NCBI GenBank assembly: GCA_024305405.1
Contig: JAKNDB010000087.1
Coordinates: 806,001 to 870,000 of the forward strand
Direction of reading: 5' to 3'
DNA length: 64,000 nucleotides
Source of the DNA: Dirofilaria immitis
Lineage: Eukaryota; Nematoda; Chromadorea; Rhabditida; Onchocercidae
Position numbers and translations under genes: made by a program. The notes beneath the pieces are model-generated. The model saw only the letters and a list, made by a program, of their open reading frames with translations. It searched no databases and had not been told where the DNA came from. Each line of letters begins with the position of its first letter. Positions within the stretch are counted from its first letter, which is position 1. This document shows, piece by piece, positions 37,713-50,223 of the stretch.

Positions 37713-40700
37713 ATGACAGAATATTGGAAACATGTATGGCAGAGCAGTGAAGTTCTTGGTAAGTTGTCTTCCTATGGATAAATAGTTCATTTCTTTCCAT
37801 TCTCAAATTACTACTTTCTTCGAAGATTCTCTGATTCGAATTTGTTTCAGTTTTTGATTCAGGAAGTTAATACTAATGTTGTGTTTAAAAATGGTGTAAG
37901 ATGATTTAGATTAATACATATTTTTAGTAATTGACATTCTATTAAATTTGCTATTTAATTTATATTCATAAAATTTCCACTAAAGCGTAATATCCTGCAT
38001 CTCCCAAAAGGTATACATGCATAATCTTCATATCTATTCAAACTTCGAATTACCATTACAATGCTTAATACTGGCTTGTTTTTGATTTCATTTCAAAAAG
38101 TCTTTTTCGGAGGCATATTCGAAGATTAAAAGCAAGTTGTTTTGTACTGAAAGTAAAATCACTTATCGAATACGGTTCTTCGTCACGAATATTTTTAAAA
38201 TTTGTGGAATATCATAGAATTGTCGTGCCACAATTCATCAGTTTTTATCCACAAAAATAATAGTTTTGTCTCAACGATATTTGTCTGTATGAACATCTGA
38301 AATGATTTCTGTATGAACATCTGGCCTCCCACATTTTTAAAACTGTTTGTCACTGGAAGATTTAGCTTTAAAATTCAGAATTTCTTCTATTTGATAATAA
38401 GTTCGAAATATTATGTATCTAACTCTGCATAGACCATACTTTCAAAAAATTAATAAGATGCTTGTTTATACAACAAAAAAACAATAATATAGGTGACTAT
38501 ATCTCTGCACATCATTACCTTTTCGAAAGATGCGTGGTTCTTGAATTGGGTGCCGGTTGCACCGGAATACCAGGATTAGTTGCGGCAAAGTGTGGAGCCG
38601 ATTTGGTAATTTTTACGGATCATCCTGAAAGCAAAGAGGTGATTATAAATGTATTTTTAAAAATTTGTATATTTATCACAGTTAGCAGTATCTTGTTTAT
38701 AACTTTCGGATATGGTATCACTTCGGAAACTTCCCAAAAATCGGGGCCATGTCTATTTGCCGAATTCAAAACAATTTCATGTTTAACTTTAAACAGGAGT
38801 TCAGTTCATTTAAAGTTAGGTCCATAATTTTTATGTCTCGACTCAGTTCGTTTCCTTTCATTATTACTTCTCTAGCTAAAAAATTCTATTAATTTATGTA
38901 TTTGTTATTCAGGCTTTCAACATTTTGGAACAAAACTGCATTGGGAATGATCTTAACAGGAATTCTTTCTTAATAAGGGTAAGCAATTTTATATAATAAA
39001 AAGTGTTTGTTCGGATCACAGAATTGTCTCTGTTTTTCGACTATCATACATTTTTTCTTCAGTTTTTTGAAATGTTTAGAAGCATCATATTTTCTTCGTC
39101 GTTGTTAAATTTTTACTTATCATTTATGCTTTGCCAATATTAAAATAGCTCTTGGTTTCATATCACGATAATGAGAGAATAAGTCTGTGATTGTTTTAGA
39201 AAAAAATGTTTTACTAATTGGCGGTATCTCTAGATCAATTATGTATACTTTCTATTTTCATAGTATTTCTGAGCAGATAGATCGTTTGCAATTGCTCTAC
39301 TTACATTTTTAAATCTTCCATAGATTATATTCAATTATATGCATGTAAATGGTTGATCTTGTTTTCTAGAATTTAGACTGGAATGAACCAAATTTTAATC
39401 AAATTTTGGATGACGTACTTGTGTTACATTACATTTTGGCAGCAGATGTCTTCTACGATATTACAGTGTTTGGAGCATTTTTGCACACTGTTGGATTGCT
39501 ATTGCAACAGTATCCCAAAGCGACATGCATATTTGCCTATGAAGAAAGAAAGTATCACCGTTACTTTTTTCCTTTGTCATGAAATAGTTTTCTCCACACA
39601 TTCTTTCCTTATCTCTTTGACAGAATCATACAATGCAACTTTTTTTTCAATTTTGATATGACCCAATCCCAAACATATTTTTTGAAAATTGATCCAAGTT
39701 TTCTTTGTTTTTAAAATTGTTTTATTATTTTTGGAGCATAATGTCCATTGAATCTCTTTAAAAATTAGAATTTTCTGAGCTTATCAATGACTTTCTTTAA
39801 AATGTTCATTTGAAAAAGCAACCAACATTTGATGTTATTATCATAATTGTGACTGGAGTTTGTCTACTCGGCTGTTATTAGAATGAATTCATTACAGTCT
39901 ATCTCAAATTATACTTTTCACCTTCAGTCTCGCTTAAATTCTAAGATTCCATCTAGTTAGAATATGACCGGTCTTTTTTCTAATATCGTAAGGTCAAGTA
40001 TGCGTTCATCGTCTGTCTATCATTCGACCAACACGACCTGCCCATTTCGTCCCCTGCAGTTGCGAAATATCGCGTCATCTCATAAATAGTTAAAATTCAT
40101 GACTTGCTTTGACAGATATTGCATCAAAGCAAGCATATCGTCCAAGGCCTTATATTTTCTTCTTCTGCCATTACATTCTACTCCTATTCGAGGTTTGAAA
40201 TTAAAGTCTAATATGCATTTTGTTTTGATGCAGTTTATGCCAACTGGAAAGAAAACTGATGCTTCTGAAACAAAAATTGAGTTTTACGTATTTTAGAAAA
40301 GTTCTAAATTTCTTTGGATAATGTCTCTCTCAAAGCAATAATGCAACTCGCATTTTTGTTACCATTAATGATTTGATGTAGTTGTTTTTGCATCCCTTTA
40401 AATTTAGATGATCTTTATATATCTGAAACTTATTTTATTAATATTTTTTCTGCTTATTAAACTCTTTTCATTCCTCATAATACTTTTAGAAATTTTTTTA
40501 ATGGATTTTTTTAATTTTTTTAAGTTTGCTATAATAGTTTTTGATGAATCGCTAAATGATTGAATCACTCTTCATATCCATATTTCCTGTTCATTTGTTT
40601 TTCTAGCATAGATTGAAAGGCTTGATAAAAGGGGTCGTCCTTTTTATTTTTTTTTCTGTAAATTTTCTCATCAGAGATTGGACATTGACTCTATCATTTA

Positions 40701-42219
40701 TATCGAAAATTTAAAGAGAAAAATAGTGATTTATCATTTCGATACGGCTAGTTTGGAATAAAATTTTGATATATTTTGTCTTTTTTTGAAATTATATTTG
40801 TTTCCTTTCTTGCCTGATATTCTTTTTAGACTTCCTAGCATACTTTTCTTTCATTTATGGAAGCTCCTTATTTCACTTCACTGGATAATATTAATGTATG
40901 AAAGATGCTTTATTTTACCCCTGTATTAAGACTTGGTATAATATAAAAAAACATCATGTAAAAGTAAGGATGTAAGGATATATTTCGTTGCATGCTCGAT
41001 CGCGTGATCTATTCTCTTCGTTAGTGGATTCACTGTTCTATTATAAAATAGTAATTCCTCTGACATTATTTCAAGTTTTTGCACTTTCTGGAAACTTTTT
41101 GAAAGCTTTTGTTGTCTTAGGACATCGAAAAGTATACAAAATTTATTATTCTGATATTCAGCTTGAAGCTTTTTATAACTGTGTTGGTCAATCAAATTTA
41201 TTGTTGTAATTTTTTCATAATATCAATACAATTAATGTAGTTATTACTTTATTATTTATTAACACTTCTTACTTCATTCTCTCATCAATTTTAGCTTGTT
41301 TTTTAGCTTATATTCTGAAAAAACTTTTTATTTCTCGTTGAAGTTAGTAGAGATTTTTGCACGTATGAAGAAATGGTTATTCAACTGTGCTGTAAAAAAT
41401 TGTTGGATCCCGTTTTACTTTTTATACGGACTATAGTTATATGTATTTACCCTCTTGACGTTTATCAATTTTAAAAATCTTTGATAGTAGCCATGGAGAT
41501 TCTTTTGCCACGAGTGATTTTTTTCAACTTGTTATAGAAATTTGTCTAATCATTTTCATTGATCTAATCATTTTCATTGACTCTCGCTAATATACAAACT
41601 GAAATAGTTTGAAATGTCAGTTGCAGAACAAGTTTCGGTTTTGTTCCTCTTTATTAATAATGAATGTTGCACTTATGATTAAGATCTTCACGAAATGAAA
41701 AAAGTTGCAGTAGTATTTGGGAAGTAAAAAGAGGAAGAAAATCATTTTTAAGAGCGTTTATTTTAACAGATAGAGAATAAGGATTACTTAAATTTGAAAA
41801 ATTCATTTCCTCAATACACTAACATGGTATTTTTAAAGCTAGTAATAGTCTTCTACTTTCCTTTATTTTCAGACATAATTTTTTTCAGCAGTAATTGGTC
41901 AATCGAGGATTTGCTTCTGCTGAACGAGTTATGCTGTAGACGTATACGTGTGATTGACACTGATCTTCATACAATTCACATTGGGATTATTATCAGTAAA
42001 AGAGGTAAATTCAATCACAGCTTATTTCTTCAATTGACAGCTTATTTCTCGTGTTAGATATTATGTTATTCCCTCTTAACAACATCTTCAGTTACTCAAT
42101 GTTTGATGTTATAATGTACGCTCATATGTATTTGATCTTCTGCAGTTTGCTTTTCATCTTTCTTTTTTGAATCGGTTTTTGCGGTATGGTCGATCTTCTT
42201 TAACCGCGACAAAGATTGA
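37713..42219 (+). CDS. METTL23-type class I SAM-dependent methyltransferase
   Basis: Methyltransferase_16 family enzymes transfer methyl groups from S-adenosylmethionine to protein side chains. Exons: 37713-37758, 38493-38638, 38913-38978, 39370-39551, 41889-42004 and a less certain last exon 42146-42219. Seen: start MTEYWKHVWQSSEVLGDYIS (normally VWPSA); motif I VVLELGAGCTGIPGLVAAKC; DLVIFTDHPE (acidic end of beta 2); RNLDWNE; ILAADVFYDI (post-motif II, D-F-Y); FAYEER; then NSNWSIEDLL and a tail. Phases agree at every junction and no frame break was needed. The fourth intron is 2.3 kb, unusually long here. The alternative final exon at 40234-40296 was rejected. The substrate cannot be told from the sequence. 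Confidence 0.8.
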
Positions 42220-42239
42220 GGGATTTTTCTGCCTTTCAA

Positions 42240-42675
42240 TGGTAGCATCTCACTCGTGGGTAATTTAAACCTTTATTACGATAAACTAGATAATATATTA
42301 ACGGACGCAGCAATTACATGATCACTATACACTATGATTTCAATAAAACAATTTTAATGCTGATAACATGAAGAAAAGGAGACTAATAACGCCCGTCACA
42401 GATGCCCAACCGCCTCGATGAAGCATATTCTTTATAATGATATGGTGTTAGACCTGTTAGATCCTGATACAGTTGTGAATACAAAAGTAAAGTAAGCCTT
42501 GTTTTAGAGTGGGAATTACAGTTCATAGACAAAGGCGAAATATTTTTAGCTTACATCTTGCATTATATAGTAAAGGCATAGTTACAACATACACTCTTTC
42601 ATGTGAAATCAAGCACAAAGGAATCACTGACTTCTCTGATTTTCGTGTTCTCCTCGTGATCTCAGCGACATGCGG
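42240..42675 (-). mobile_element. LTR-like repeat copy
   Basis: Full-length member of the LTR-like family (cgtgggtaatttaaaccttt, atattaacggacgcagcaat, gttacaacatacactctttc) just after the methyltransferase. No internal retrotransposon sequence flanks it, so it looks like a solo LTR. Confidence 0.65.
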
Positions 42676-43238
42676 TTTTTTATTTGCTAATTTCGATTAG
42701 TTGTACTCTTGTATTGATTCTCCTATATATCACTCGTTTGTTAACGGAAAACACTGGATGTTCCCAGTTTGACTGGATGATACTACTCCTTGCAATACCT
42801 GGCCAGATTAAACATATTTTATCAACTCATTTTTATCACTCGATGATGCTTTAAATGAAACTCTAATAAATTGGATAGTACATTTATTAACAAAAAATCT
42901 ATATTTTTAAAAAAATCAAATCTTTGCTGATTACTTTTTATCGTTTTATAAATCGATCTTTACAATCTCTACTTCCTATCAGATTTTTGGATTGTTATTT
43001 AAACATACAACTCGCAATTCCGTATCCGGATGACATTTTTTTCTGATAATACTCGCTTGGTTCATATGGTGAGTTTAGTTGGGATCCCTCTACTGTTTAT
43101 ATGTGCTGTTTGATTTCTATGTTGGTAAATAAATATAATGGTATAGCTGAAGTTTTGAAATTATATTGTATATAAAAGTATGAAGTAAATGGATGATTCT
43201 ACAGGGATGTCTTTGAAATGTTGATTGTTGCAGATTTT

Positions 43239-45264
43239 ATGGAAGCATCGAGAATATTCGCTGGAATTGAAGGGTATTTTTTATCTTTTTAAATTGCCAC
43301 TTTTCTTAGGATGAATTGGAAATATTTTTCACTTATTTATGGTCTGGATTTTAAGAGTTCCTCACACTCTTCACTTTCGATAATATAGATTTCAGCGGTG
43401 CAACGCAGTCTCGACTTATTTTTATTGATGAAACTGGCAAACGATATGGTGAGTGGAGTCAATCTGGGCTAAATTATTGCCTTGATGGGTTCGATATAGT
43501 TGCTGATAGAATAGCAAAATGGATTCAAATGGCTAAAAAAAGTTGGAATTGTTGGTCCTCTTGCAGCTGTGGTAATGAATTTATTTAGTTATTATATTAG
43601 GCATTTTTTGGTATTTTTAAACCCAAAATATCTACTGTGTCCGGATTTTCTGACCGTTTAATGAGTTATCCGAAGCACGGAAGAGTCTATAAGTTCAAGA
43701 AAGTTAGAAAAATTCTTTATCATATGTTGATGGCCAATTTTCAGAATAAATTAGTGCTAGCAATAATAGAGCTCAGAATTCGTTTTGCATTAGTCTGAGG
43801 TAATCTCTGTGTCTGGTAACATGAGAAGATAATTGAACATCTTTGGCAGTTACACATTTTCAATTTCTTATTAAGGGAATGGGTCTTTCGGGTGCTGAGG
43901 ATAAAGAAAATAATCAGAAACTAATCGACCTTTTGAAAGACCAACATGGAGACATTGCTGTGGAATTTTCGCTATCTTCGGATGCGGTTGTTGCAGTTGC
44001 TACTTCATTTCAAAACGGTGAAAACATGTTATATAATCTTCGTGATTCCGTTAACAAATAAGTTATGTAAAAACTGGAATATGCCTCGTCACGTTGTTTT
44101 GATTTGATTTACTGTGGTTGAAATAGAATATATTTCAGGTGGTGTAGTAATTGTCGCAGGTACTGGTTCAACCTGTCGATTACTAAAAGCCGATAATAGC
44201 GTACATGGCGTTGGTGGTTGGGGACATCAAATTGGTGATGGTGGTAGCGCGTTTTGGATTGCAAGGAGGTATTACGCTAGTTGTATGACAAGATTCGTTA
44301 AATCTAACTAGTTTTATAGTTTGTATTTTTGCATGTTGAATTTAATAAAATTTGATTATTTTAAAATTTGTTAACTGTATAGAAGAAAGATTGAAGATTG
44401 ATCCAATGCATATTTAATGATGAGGAAGGACTTCATTCGTCGCCTTATCCGATTTCAAATATAAAGCGATTGCTTCTTGAATTTTTGGTCTTTGTGACAA
44501 AACGGGTATTTTGGAGATTTTGTACACTAATTTCGATAAATCTAGGATTGCATCTTTCACGGCTCATGTAGCTAAAGGTTCCTTTAATCATATTTTTAAA
44601 AACTTATTTCGGAGTATTTTTATCCATTATTCAGAAGTTAGCTATGGGAACAATCTTTTTGAAACAGATTAAATTTGCGTCGGTTTTTCAGAAGCAAATG
44701 ATGATCCTCTTATTCGGCATGTTTTTCACGAGGCTGGTGAACAACTTGGCTTACACTTAAGAGCTATTTCGACAAATTTTGATGAGGTTTGACTTGATCA
44801 TCATTTGTTTTCATGAGTTCTGAGCATTAGTTTAATTCAGAATTTATTATACGTTAATATTAGCTTCTTTTTATCCAATGATCATTTTATCTTTAGGCAA
44901 TGTTCGATGATGCTCCCGTTTTATTGATTGGTTCTGTATGGCAAAGTTGGGAATTACTGAAAGATGGTAAGATTACTATTTGCTATTTGGTTGATAATTC
45001 GACGGCTTATTTATATATTCTGTTAAAAGGATTTTCAAAAAAATAAAAGCAAAATCCGTTCGATCCTTCTTTTCCTAGTGCATGTTCTGTTTTGTAGGTT
45101 TTATAAATGGAATCAAAAGTAATGGCAGTCGGATTAAACAAGTAACACTTTACACCCTTCTGGAAACACCTGCTTTAGGAGCTGCTATACTGGCAGCTAA
45201 AAAACTTAGTAAAACAATAGCCTGCGAACAGAGAACTGCTGTATTTGAGGTCCTCAGTTTGTGA
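43239..45264 (+). CDS. nagk: N-acetyl-D-glucosamine kinase
   Basis: NAGK phosphorylates GlcNAc from glycan turnover to GlcNAc-6-phosphate with ATP in the cytosol. Exons: 43239-43273, 43396-43571, 43876-44017, 44139-44268, 44397-44577, 44692-44786, 44897-44966, 45098-45264, about 331 aa (human 344). Seen: phosphate 1 loop FAGIEGGATQSRLIFIDE; the GlcNAc-region SGLNYCLDG; GLSGAEDKE; FSLSSDAVVAVATSF (catalytic Asp region); adenosine/phosphate 2 GGVVIVAGTGSTCRLL; GVGGWGHQIGDGGSAFWIA; DAPVLLIGSVWQSWELLKDG; ETPALGAAILAAKKL. Two breaks: run of seven A at 43535-43541 (six fits) and five T at 44482-44486 (six fits). Exon 5 uses an acceptor at 44396 rather than the tatag at 44382. Confidence 0.93.
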
Positions 45265-46146
45265 TATTCTCGTTTTTAGTGTATAATCATGTTGAATATA
45301 GGGAATTAGTTATGTGCTGATATTTTTATAGCATTTAGAAGTTGTGATATCTGTCCAAGAAGTATGTTTCATACTCTTTATAGACTGGAATCTTGTACTT
45401 TTTTTATTTCTATTTTGTTTCTTTGTGAGAATTTTTTCCTTTTTTTTTTTTAATTTCTATTTTGTTACTTTGTTAGAAAAAAAAACTTGAAACGTTTATA
45501 TTGTCTAAATTCAAATTGCAAATAAGAATCTGAAAAATGCTTTTCCAATCCTGCAATATTTCATGTCATACCACTCTTCATCATGCCAAACTACTTGTCT
45601 GCATAAAAAAAGTTGTGAGGGAAAAATTTATGGAAAAAAGTTCAGTGCTTTATTGGATATGCTTTTCCTGCTCGTAACAAATATCGATTGCGTTTTGAAT
45701 ATGAAAGAAGTAATTCCAATTAATACATTATTAGTCATCCAGTTTATATTTGTATGCAAAAGTCGATGTTATACTTCTCTCACTTTTCTGCAATTTTTTT
45801 TTGGATATTTCAATTATTTAAAAGTTGGGATAAAAAAGTATATTGCATATTCTAATTAAGATGTCGTAACCATTTCATCACGTTCACACTATCTTAGAAT
45901 ATATTATTAATAATTGGCAAATGTTTCATGAGAATGTCGGAATTCTGCAGTGTGTGTGGTTGCATTTTATCCTTCTATGTTTGGACTGGGTTTTTGATAA
46001 GTTGTGTCAAATACTGGAGATATTTGAACATTACAAAGGCAGGTTGTGTGTTTATGTGTATGTGTGTGATATTTATGACTTGTGGTGATTTTAAATTCAA
46101 AGATTCAATGTGACGGAGTGCTCGTAATTCTTCTTTTAGTCAGGAA
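45265..46146 (+). other. Intergenic, no gene seen
   Basis: Spacer between NAGK and the RING gene. The frames at 45563-45859 and 45928-46113 have no recognisable product. A ttttagtcag splice acceptor ends 3 nt before the next ATG and probably receives a spliced leader. Confidence 0.5.
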
Positions 46147-48828
46147 ATGAATGACGATATATTGGAGGATGGTGATGTCATCCCAGGACAAAGTTGGATT
46201 ATGTGTAACATGTGTTTCCGGTCAGCATCGATCTCGCTTTCACACATCGTGTTTTATTTAACAAAATGCGGTCACATATTTTGTGATAAATGTTTAATTG
46301 GTATTGCTTCTTTCCAAGGTTAATCTCTGTTTATGATATTATTCTAGCTATTAAATATTAATGTACTTCTCTATAGATTTCAATTTATATATTTTTAATC
46401 AAATGATGTCGGATTTCAGTGAGAAGTATATTTTTAACTTCATCCTAATCAGCGTTTCTGTCCACTCATTTATTAAATGTTGCAGATATGGCTTGCACAT
46501 GTCTTTATTGCAAGAAGAAGGTTACAGTTTGCAGGATTAGTCGCCATATGCCCCAAACGGTTCCTCTTCCAGCTGTAGCTAGCATTAAATTTCATGAAGA
46601 TTGTTGTTCGGCAATAATTTTTTAGGTGATGAATTTTTTCCAGGTTCAAACATATTTCCGATGTCCTAGAGAATTATTGATTGAATCAATGGTTGAAATT
46701 ATGCAAGTAATCAGATTTCAAACAACCCATGCTGCATGTTTAGTGAAACGCTTTAGCCTAATGGTTAGCTATTTATGATGATATTTTCATTTTTACAAAT
46801 CATTTATCAATCTAATTGAGCTTTCAGCAATCTCGAACAGCTCGCAAAGCTTAGTTTTATTGATGATAATCTGACAGTTATTAGAAGGAATTTCTAATAG
46901 CTTGAACAATTCAGCTGATTTTGAGGTGTTATTTGTTATATTTAGTAAAATTCCCAAAAATGCATGTTCTTCTTTAGCTACTTTCCAATTTTTAATACCG
47001 TCTCATGCTATCATTTATGCACACTGTTCATATGATGTCATAATTAGTCTCTTGTTGGAAAAATCGTTGTATTATTTTTTCAAATTTCAGCAAACTAATT
47101 ATGAGAAACTTCGTCGATTTTGTTGCAAAATTCTGGATGAGAAAGCAACTTTGGAAAGGTTTGGTAATTCCCAGAAATTTCTTTTCTTGCGGAAAGGAAA
47201 AATTCCTGCATAAAAGGAGGAAAAATTGTGCTCTGATTGATGAAATTTGTAGGGAGTTGGCAAGTAAAGTTGGACTTTCGAAACATAATAATACAGCTAA
47301 GTAAGTCACTGCTTACTTTTTACTCTATTGCATTTAATTTATTATAAAATCTTATTTAATGATTTCTGCAAGACTTGATGCAGAATCATGTATAGTTTTG
47401 AAGATGTGTTGAAGATTTGATGTGGTCTAGGAAGACTTCCACGACTCATGAACTAAATAAGATTCGGGAGCCGAAAATTTAATAAGATACGAATTAAGAA
47501 TTGAACAAAAATTTAGATGAAAAAAATTAAAGCAATGTTTTGACTTATATGAGATCAATTATTATAAATAAAAAGCGCTTAAGTGAGATACATTTCTGTT
47601 TATTATCAACCTTGAAAAATAAATCACATTCAGTATTCTCCGAAATGATTTTATTTTTAGCAATATGAGCACTCCTTTATTACCACCAGTTACATCAGCC
47701 AAAAATTTGCATTCGACGCAAAATATCGAAACGCCGAAAACACCAGTTACCTCCGGTTTGTTACGTATTAAGTGAACATAAATCTTTTTTGCTTAAAATC
47801 ATTAATTTATCATTTATCTTATGTGATTTATCATTTATGTAATGTGATTTATCATTATCCAACATTGAGGAAGAATATATATATTCTTTTTTCCTTTATG
47901 ATTAAATACAAATTGTCATTCTTAATTTCTCTACAGAAAATGTGTCGAAGTCCGGTACGGAATCATCGGTTATTGAAAATTCGACTTCCTCACTCAGTGA
48001 ATCGATGGTGAGTTTTCCGAATGTTTTATTTACGTATCTACATATTTTTTATTTATATAACTATCATCTCTTCCCTTAATTTCCAAAAATTTTATTTTCC
48101 ATGATGAATTCCAATGTGTGTAAGTGGTATACTGAAAAGTGATACTAAGGTTACTGGCATAGCACAAATATCAGTAAAGAATCCAGTAGATATTGCGATG
48201 TCTGATGCAAACTCATTAGCTTGATGAGTGATGAATGATATGTCCAGAACAGGTGATTACCAAATTATTTTTTATTTTCTTTGATTTTTATTTTCATATC
48301 ATAATTCACTTTTCGTTGGCAATAGTCAGTGATTTATTTTAAGAAAAATGAAGTATTTAAATTGTAACTTTTTTATCTTCCAACAAAATTTATTATACGG
48401 AAATTATTGAATAACAATGCAATCAAAGAAAGGAGGAATTAATATGAAGGAGTTCCCATTTTTTTCTTTGCAAGATCGTCAGTATTGGTAACGATGCTAC
48501 ATGCTTAAACGCTTTATTCTTTATTGTATGACATAATAGGTGAAAAAATTAACTCTTGCAAAGAAATACCTTAATTCGATGTCAAACTTTTCTGAGGAAA
48601 GATGAAATTAATTATGTCTGTTCCATTATTTGGGATAAATTTTGATCTGAAAGTAGGAATTATGTTATGCATTAAATATTTCTGTTAGCTTTGTCTTTGC
48701 TTTTCCAAAATCCACCATTTCTAATATAGTAGGAGATTAGTGGATTAGTGAATTCTCTTTCATTTTGATATCTTGAAATTAGTAATTAATTCCAGGAAAC
48801 ACCTACTTCACGAGAAATATCCAGTTAA
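46147..48828 (+). CDS. ZHP/RNF212-type RING-finger protein (meiotic crossover factor family)
   Basis: Zip3/ZHP/RNF212 proteins are RING SUMO or ubiquitin ligase candidates on the synaptonemal complex that promote crossovers. Exons: 46147-46318, 46486-46559, 46644-46706, 47091-47300, 47661-47755, 47937-48007, 48796-48828; about 238 aa. Seen: N-terminal RING with MCNMCF, CGHIFCDKC and CTCLYCKKK, then SRHMP and a helical segment TVQTYFRCPRELLIESMVEI like RNF212, a basic/coiled region (YEKLRRFCCKILDEKATLER), and a Ser/Thr/Pro-rich tail ending ETPTSREISS. One break at the A run 47199-47203 (four fits). It lies 0.9 kb after NAGK and 0.36 kb before the next gene on the same strand. Member within the family (ZHP-1 to -4) not decided. 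Confidence 0.75.
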
Positions 48829-49186
48829 TATTAAGAAAAGAAGTAACTTCAGTGCTGAGAATGCACTTCAAACATTTTACTGTTTTATCACACATTGTAT
48901 GGTTTTCTTTGTATGACTGGATAAATTTCCTTTATGTGTTGTGTATTTTGTGGTAAATTTCGTTAAAGTCATCTCTTGCCTTATATCTTCAAGTTTCTGC
49001 TTGCCAACCATTACATAAGAGAACATTGTGATATTGTTTTCATTGATGTGAAAAGTATTGGTTCCACAAGATGTAGGAGAGAGGTTAATGATTTGATTTT
49101 TATCTATTAAGAGTTCATTACACAGTACAACTACAAATTACAAGATTCAGTTTTGACAATCTTTTGCAGTTTCGTCAGGGATTTTA

Positions 49187-50223
49187 ATGGAAGTGCATGT
49201 TGATGAAGGAAATAATGTCAACAACAAATATATCATATCCGATGTAGAGTTGTCGAAAATTGTATTATTTGAAAATATTAGGCGATCACTGGTCGAGCGT
49301 ACGGCGGGAACGTTACTACGGCCGGTTAGTTTTGTATCATTCTGATCGCACTTGTAAGAATTTTGTGATCATAAGAATTTGAATGCAAGCAATTAACAGA
49401 TTGTTATCGATGGGCCGTTGATTGGCGCAAGCTACGATCAGAAGTATGCAGTAGACGATCGTATCGGCTGCACCGAAAACTATGCCCGACGAATAAAACC
49501 AACTAGAAAAGGTTTTAGGATGATGGAACCATATCCTATGCAAGCTTTAATAAAAATTTTGTTTTATTTTATTGCCCGTGGACATAAGGCTACCGCTTTC
49601 TTACCGATCTTTTTGACGAACAGTTGGATGAACCATGTTGCAGTCGATGTGCATTGGTTAATAATATAGAACAATTCCGTGAGCTTTTACTCTTGAAGCT
49701 AATTAAGTTCTTACCGAATGAAAACTTTGGAAATGAAATAAAGCGCCATACCGCCAACTGTCACGGAATTCTGGTTACTAGCGCAGAAGCACTCTATTTT
49801 AACAATTCTAATTTGCTTCGGAAAGATTGCCTGGAAGAGAGCACCATCTCAGGCAGTGCAATGGACACTTCATGTGATTTGATGTATAGCACAATGATAC
49901 CTGAAATACAACTTGACAAGAGCAAATTACCGGTCATTATACCCATTTTTCGACCATATAACCACCGACTGATTATTTCCTTAGATTTCATTCGCTGGAA
50001 GAAGATACTACAAGTTGAAGAACGAGAATTAAATATTTCCCAATACAAGTTGTTAGTTGACGAACAGTTGGAGCTTCGTTCGCAATTTAAATTGTTAAAG
50101 AAATTGGCCTCAATGCTGGATGGTCAATTTCCATGTGGTCCGTCTGATGCCGATATCGTCCCGCTTTTTCGGCATGCACTTGGACTTGCTGACCAAGCCA
50201 TATCTTTCTCAGGTCCGTCATGA
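49187..50223 (+). CDS. Zc3h12a-like NYN-domain ribonuclease candidate
   Basis: NYN/PIN-fold RNases of this group (Regnase-1, C. elegans REGE-1 and RDE-8) cut RNA; RDE-8 acts in RNAi. Exons 49187-49324 and 49400-50223, about 320 aa. Seen: IVIDGPLIG at the start of exon 2, matching the VIDGSNVA strand with its first catalytic Asp; then ALIKILFYFIARGHKATAFL, matching the 'A..FL.RGH..I..F.P' helix-strand; later RHTANCHGILVTSAEALYF, matching 'DGIVVSND'. A ~150-aa C-terminal part with an amphipathic ERELNISQYKLLVDEQLELR stretch is not recognised. No CCCH zinc finger. A run of five T at 49610-49614 breaks the frame (six fits). The second and third catalytic acidic residues could not be assigned with certainty. 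Confidence 0.55.

Noticed and set aside
40099..40296. Possible last exon of the methyltransferase (ending KIEFYVF)
   Set aside because: The exon at 41889-42004 (NSNWSIEDLL) fits the family and the splice phase better.
44383..44396. NAGK exon 5 starting at the strong tatag acceptor
   Set aside because: Gives an in-frame TGA after five codons; the acceptor 14 nt later yields the expected helix and correct phase.
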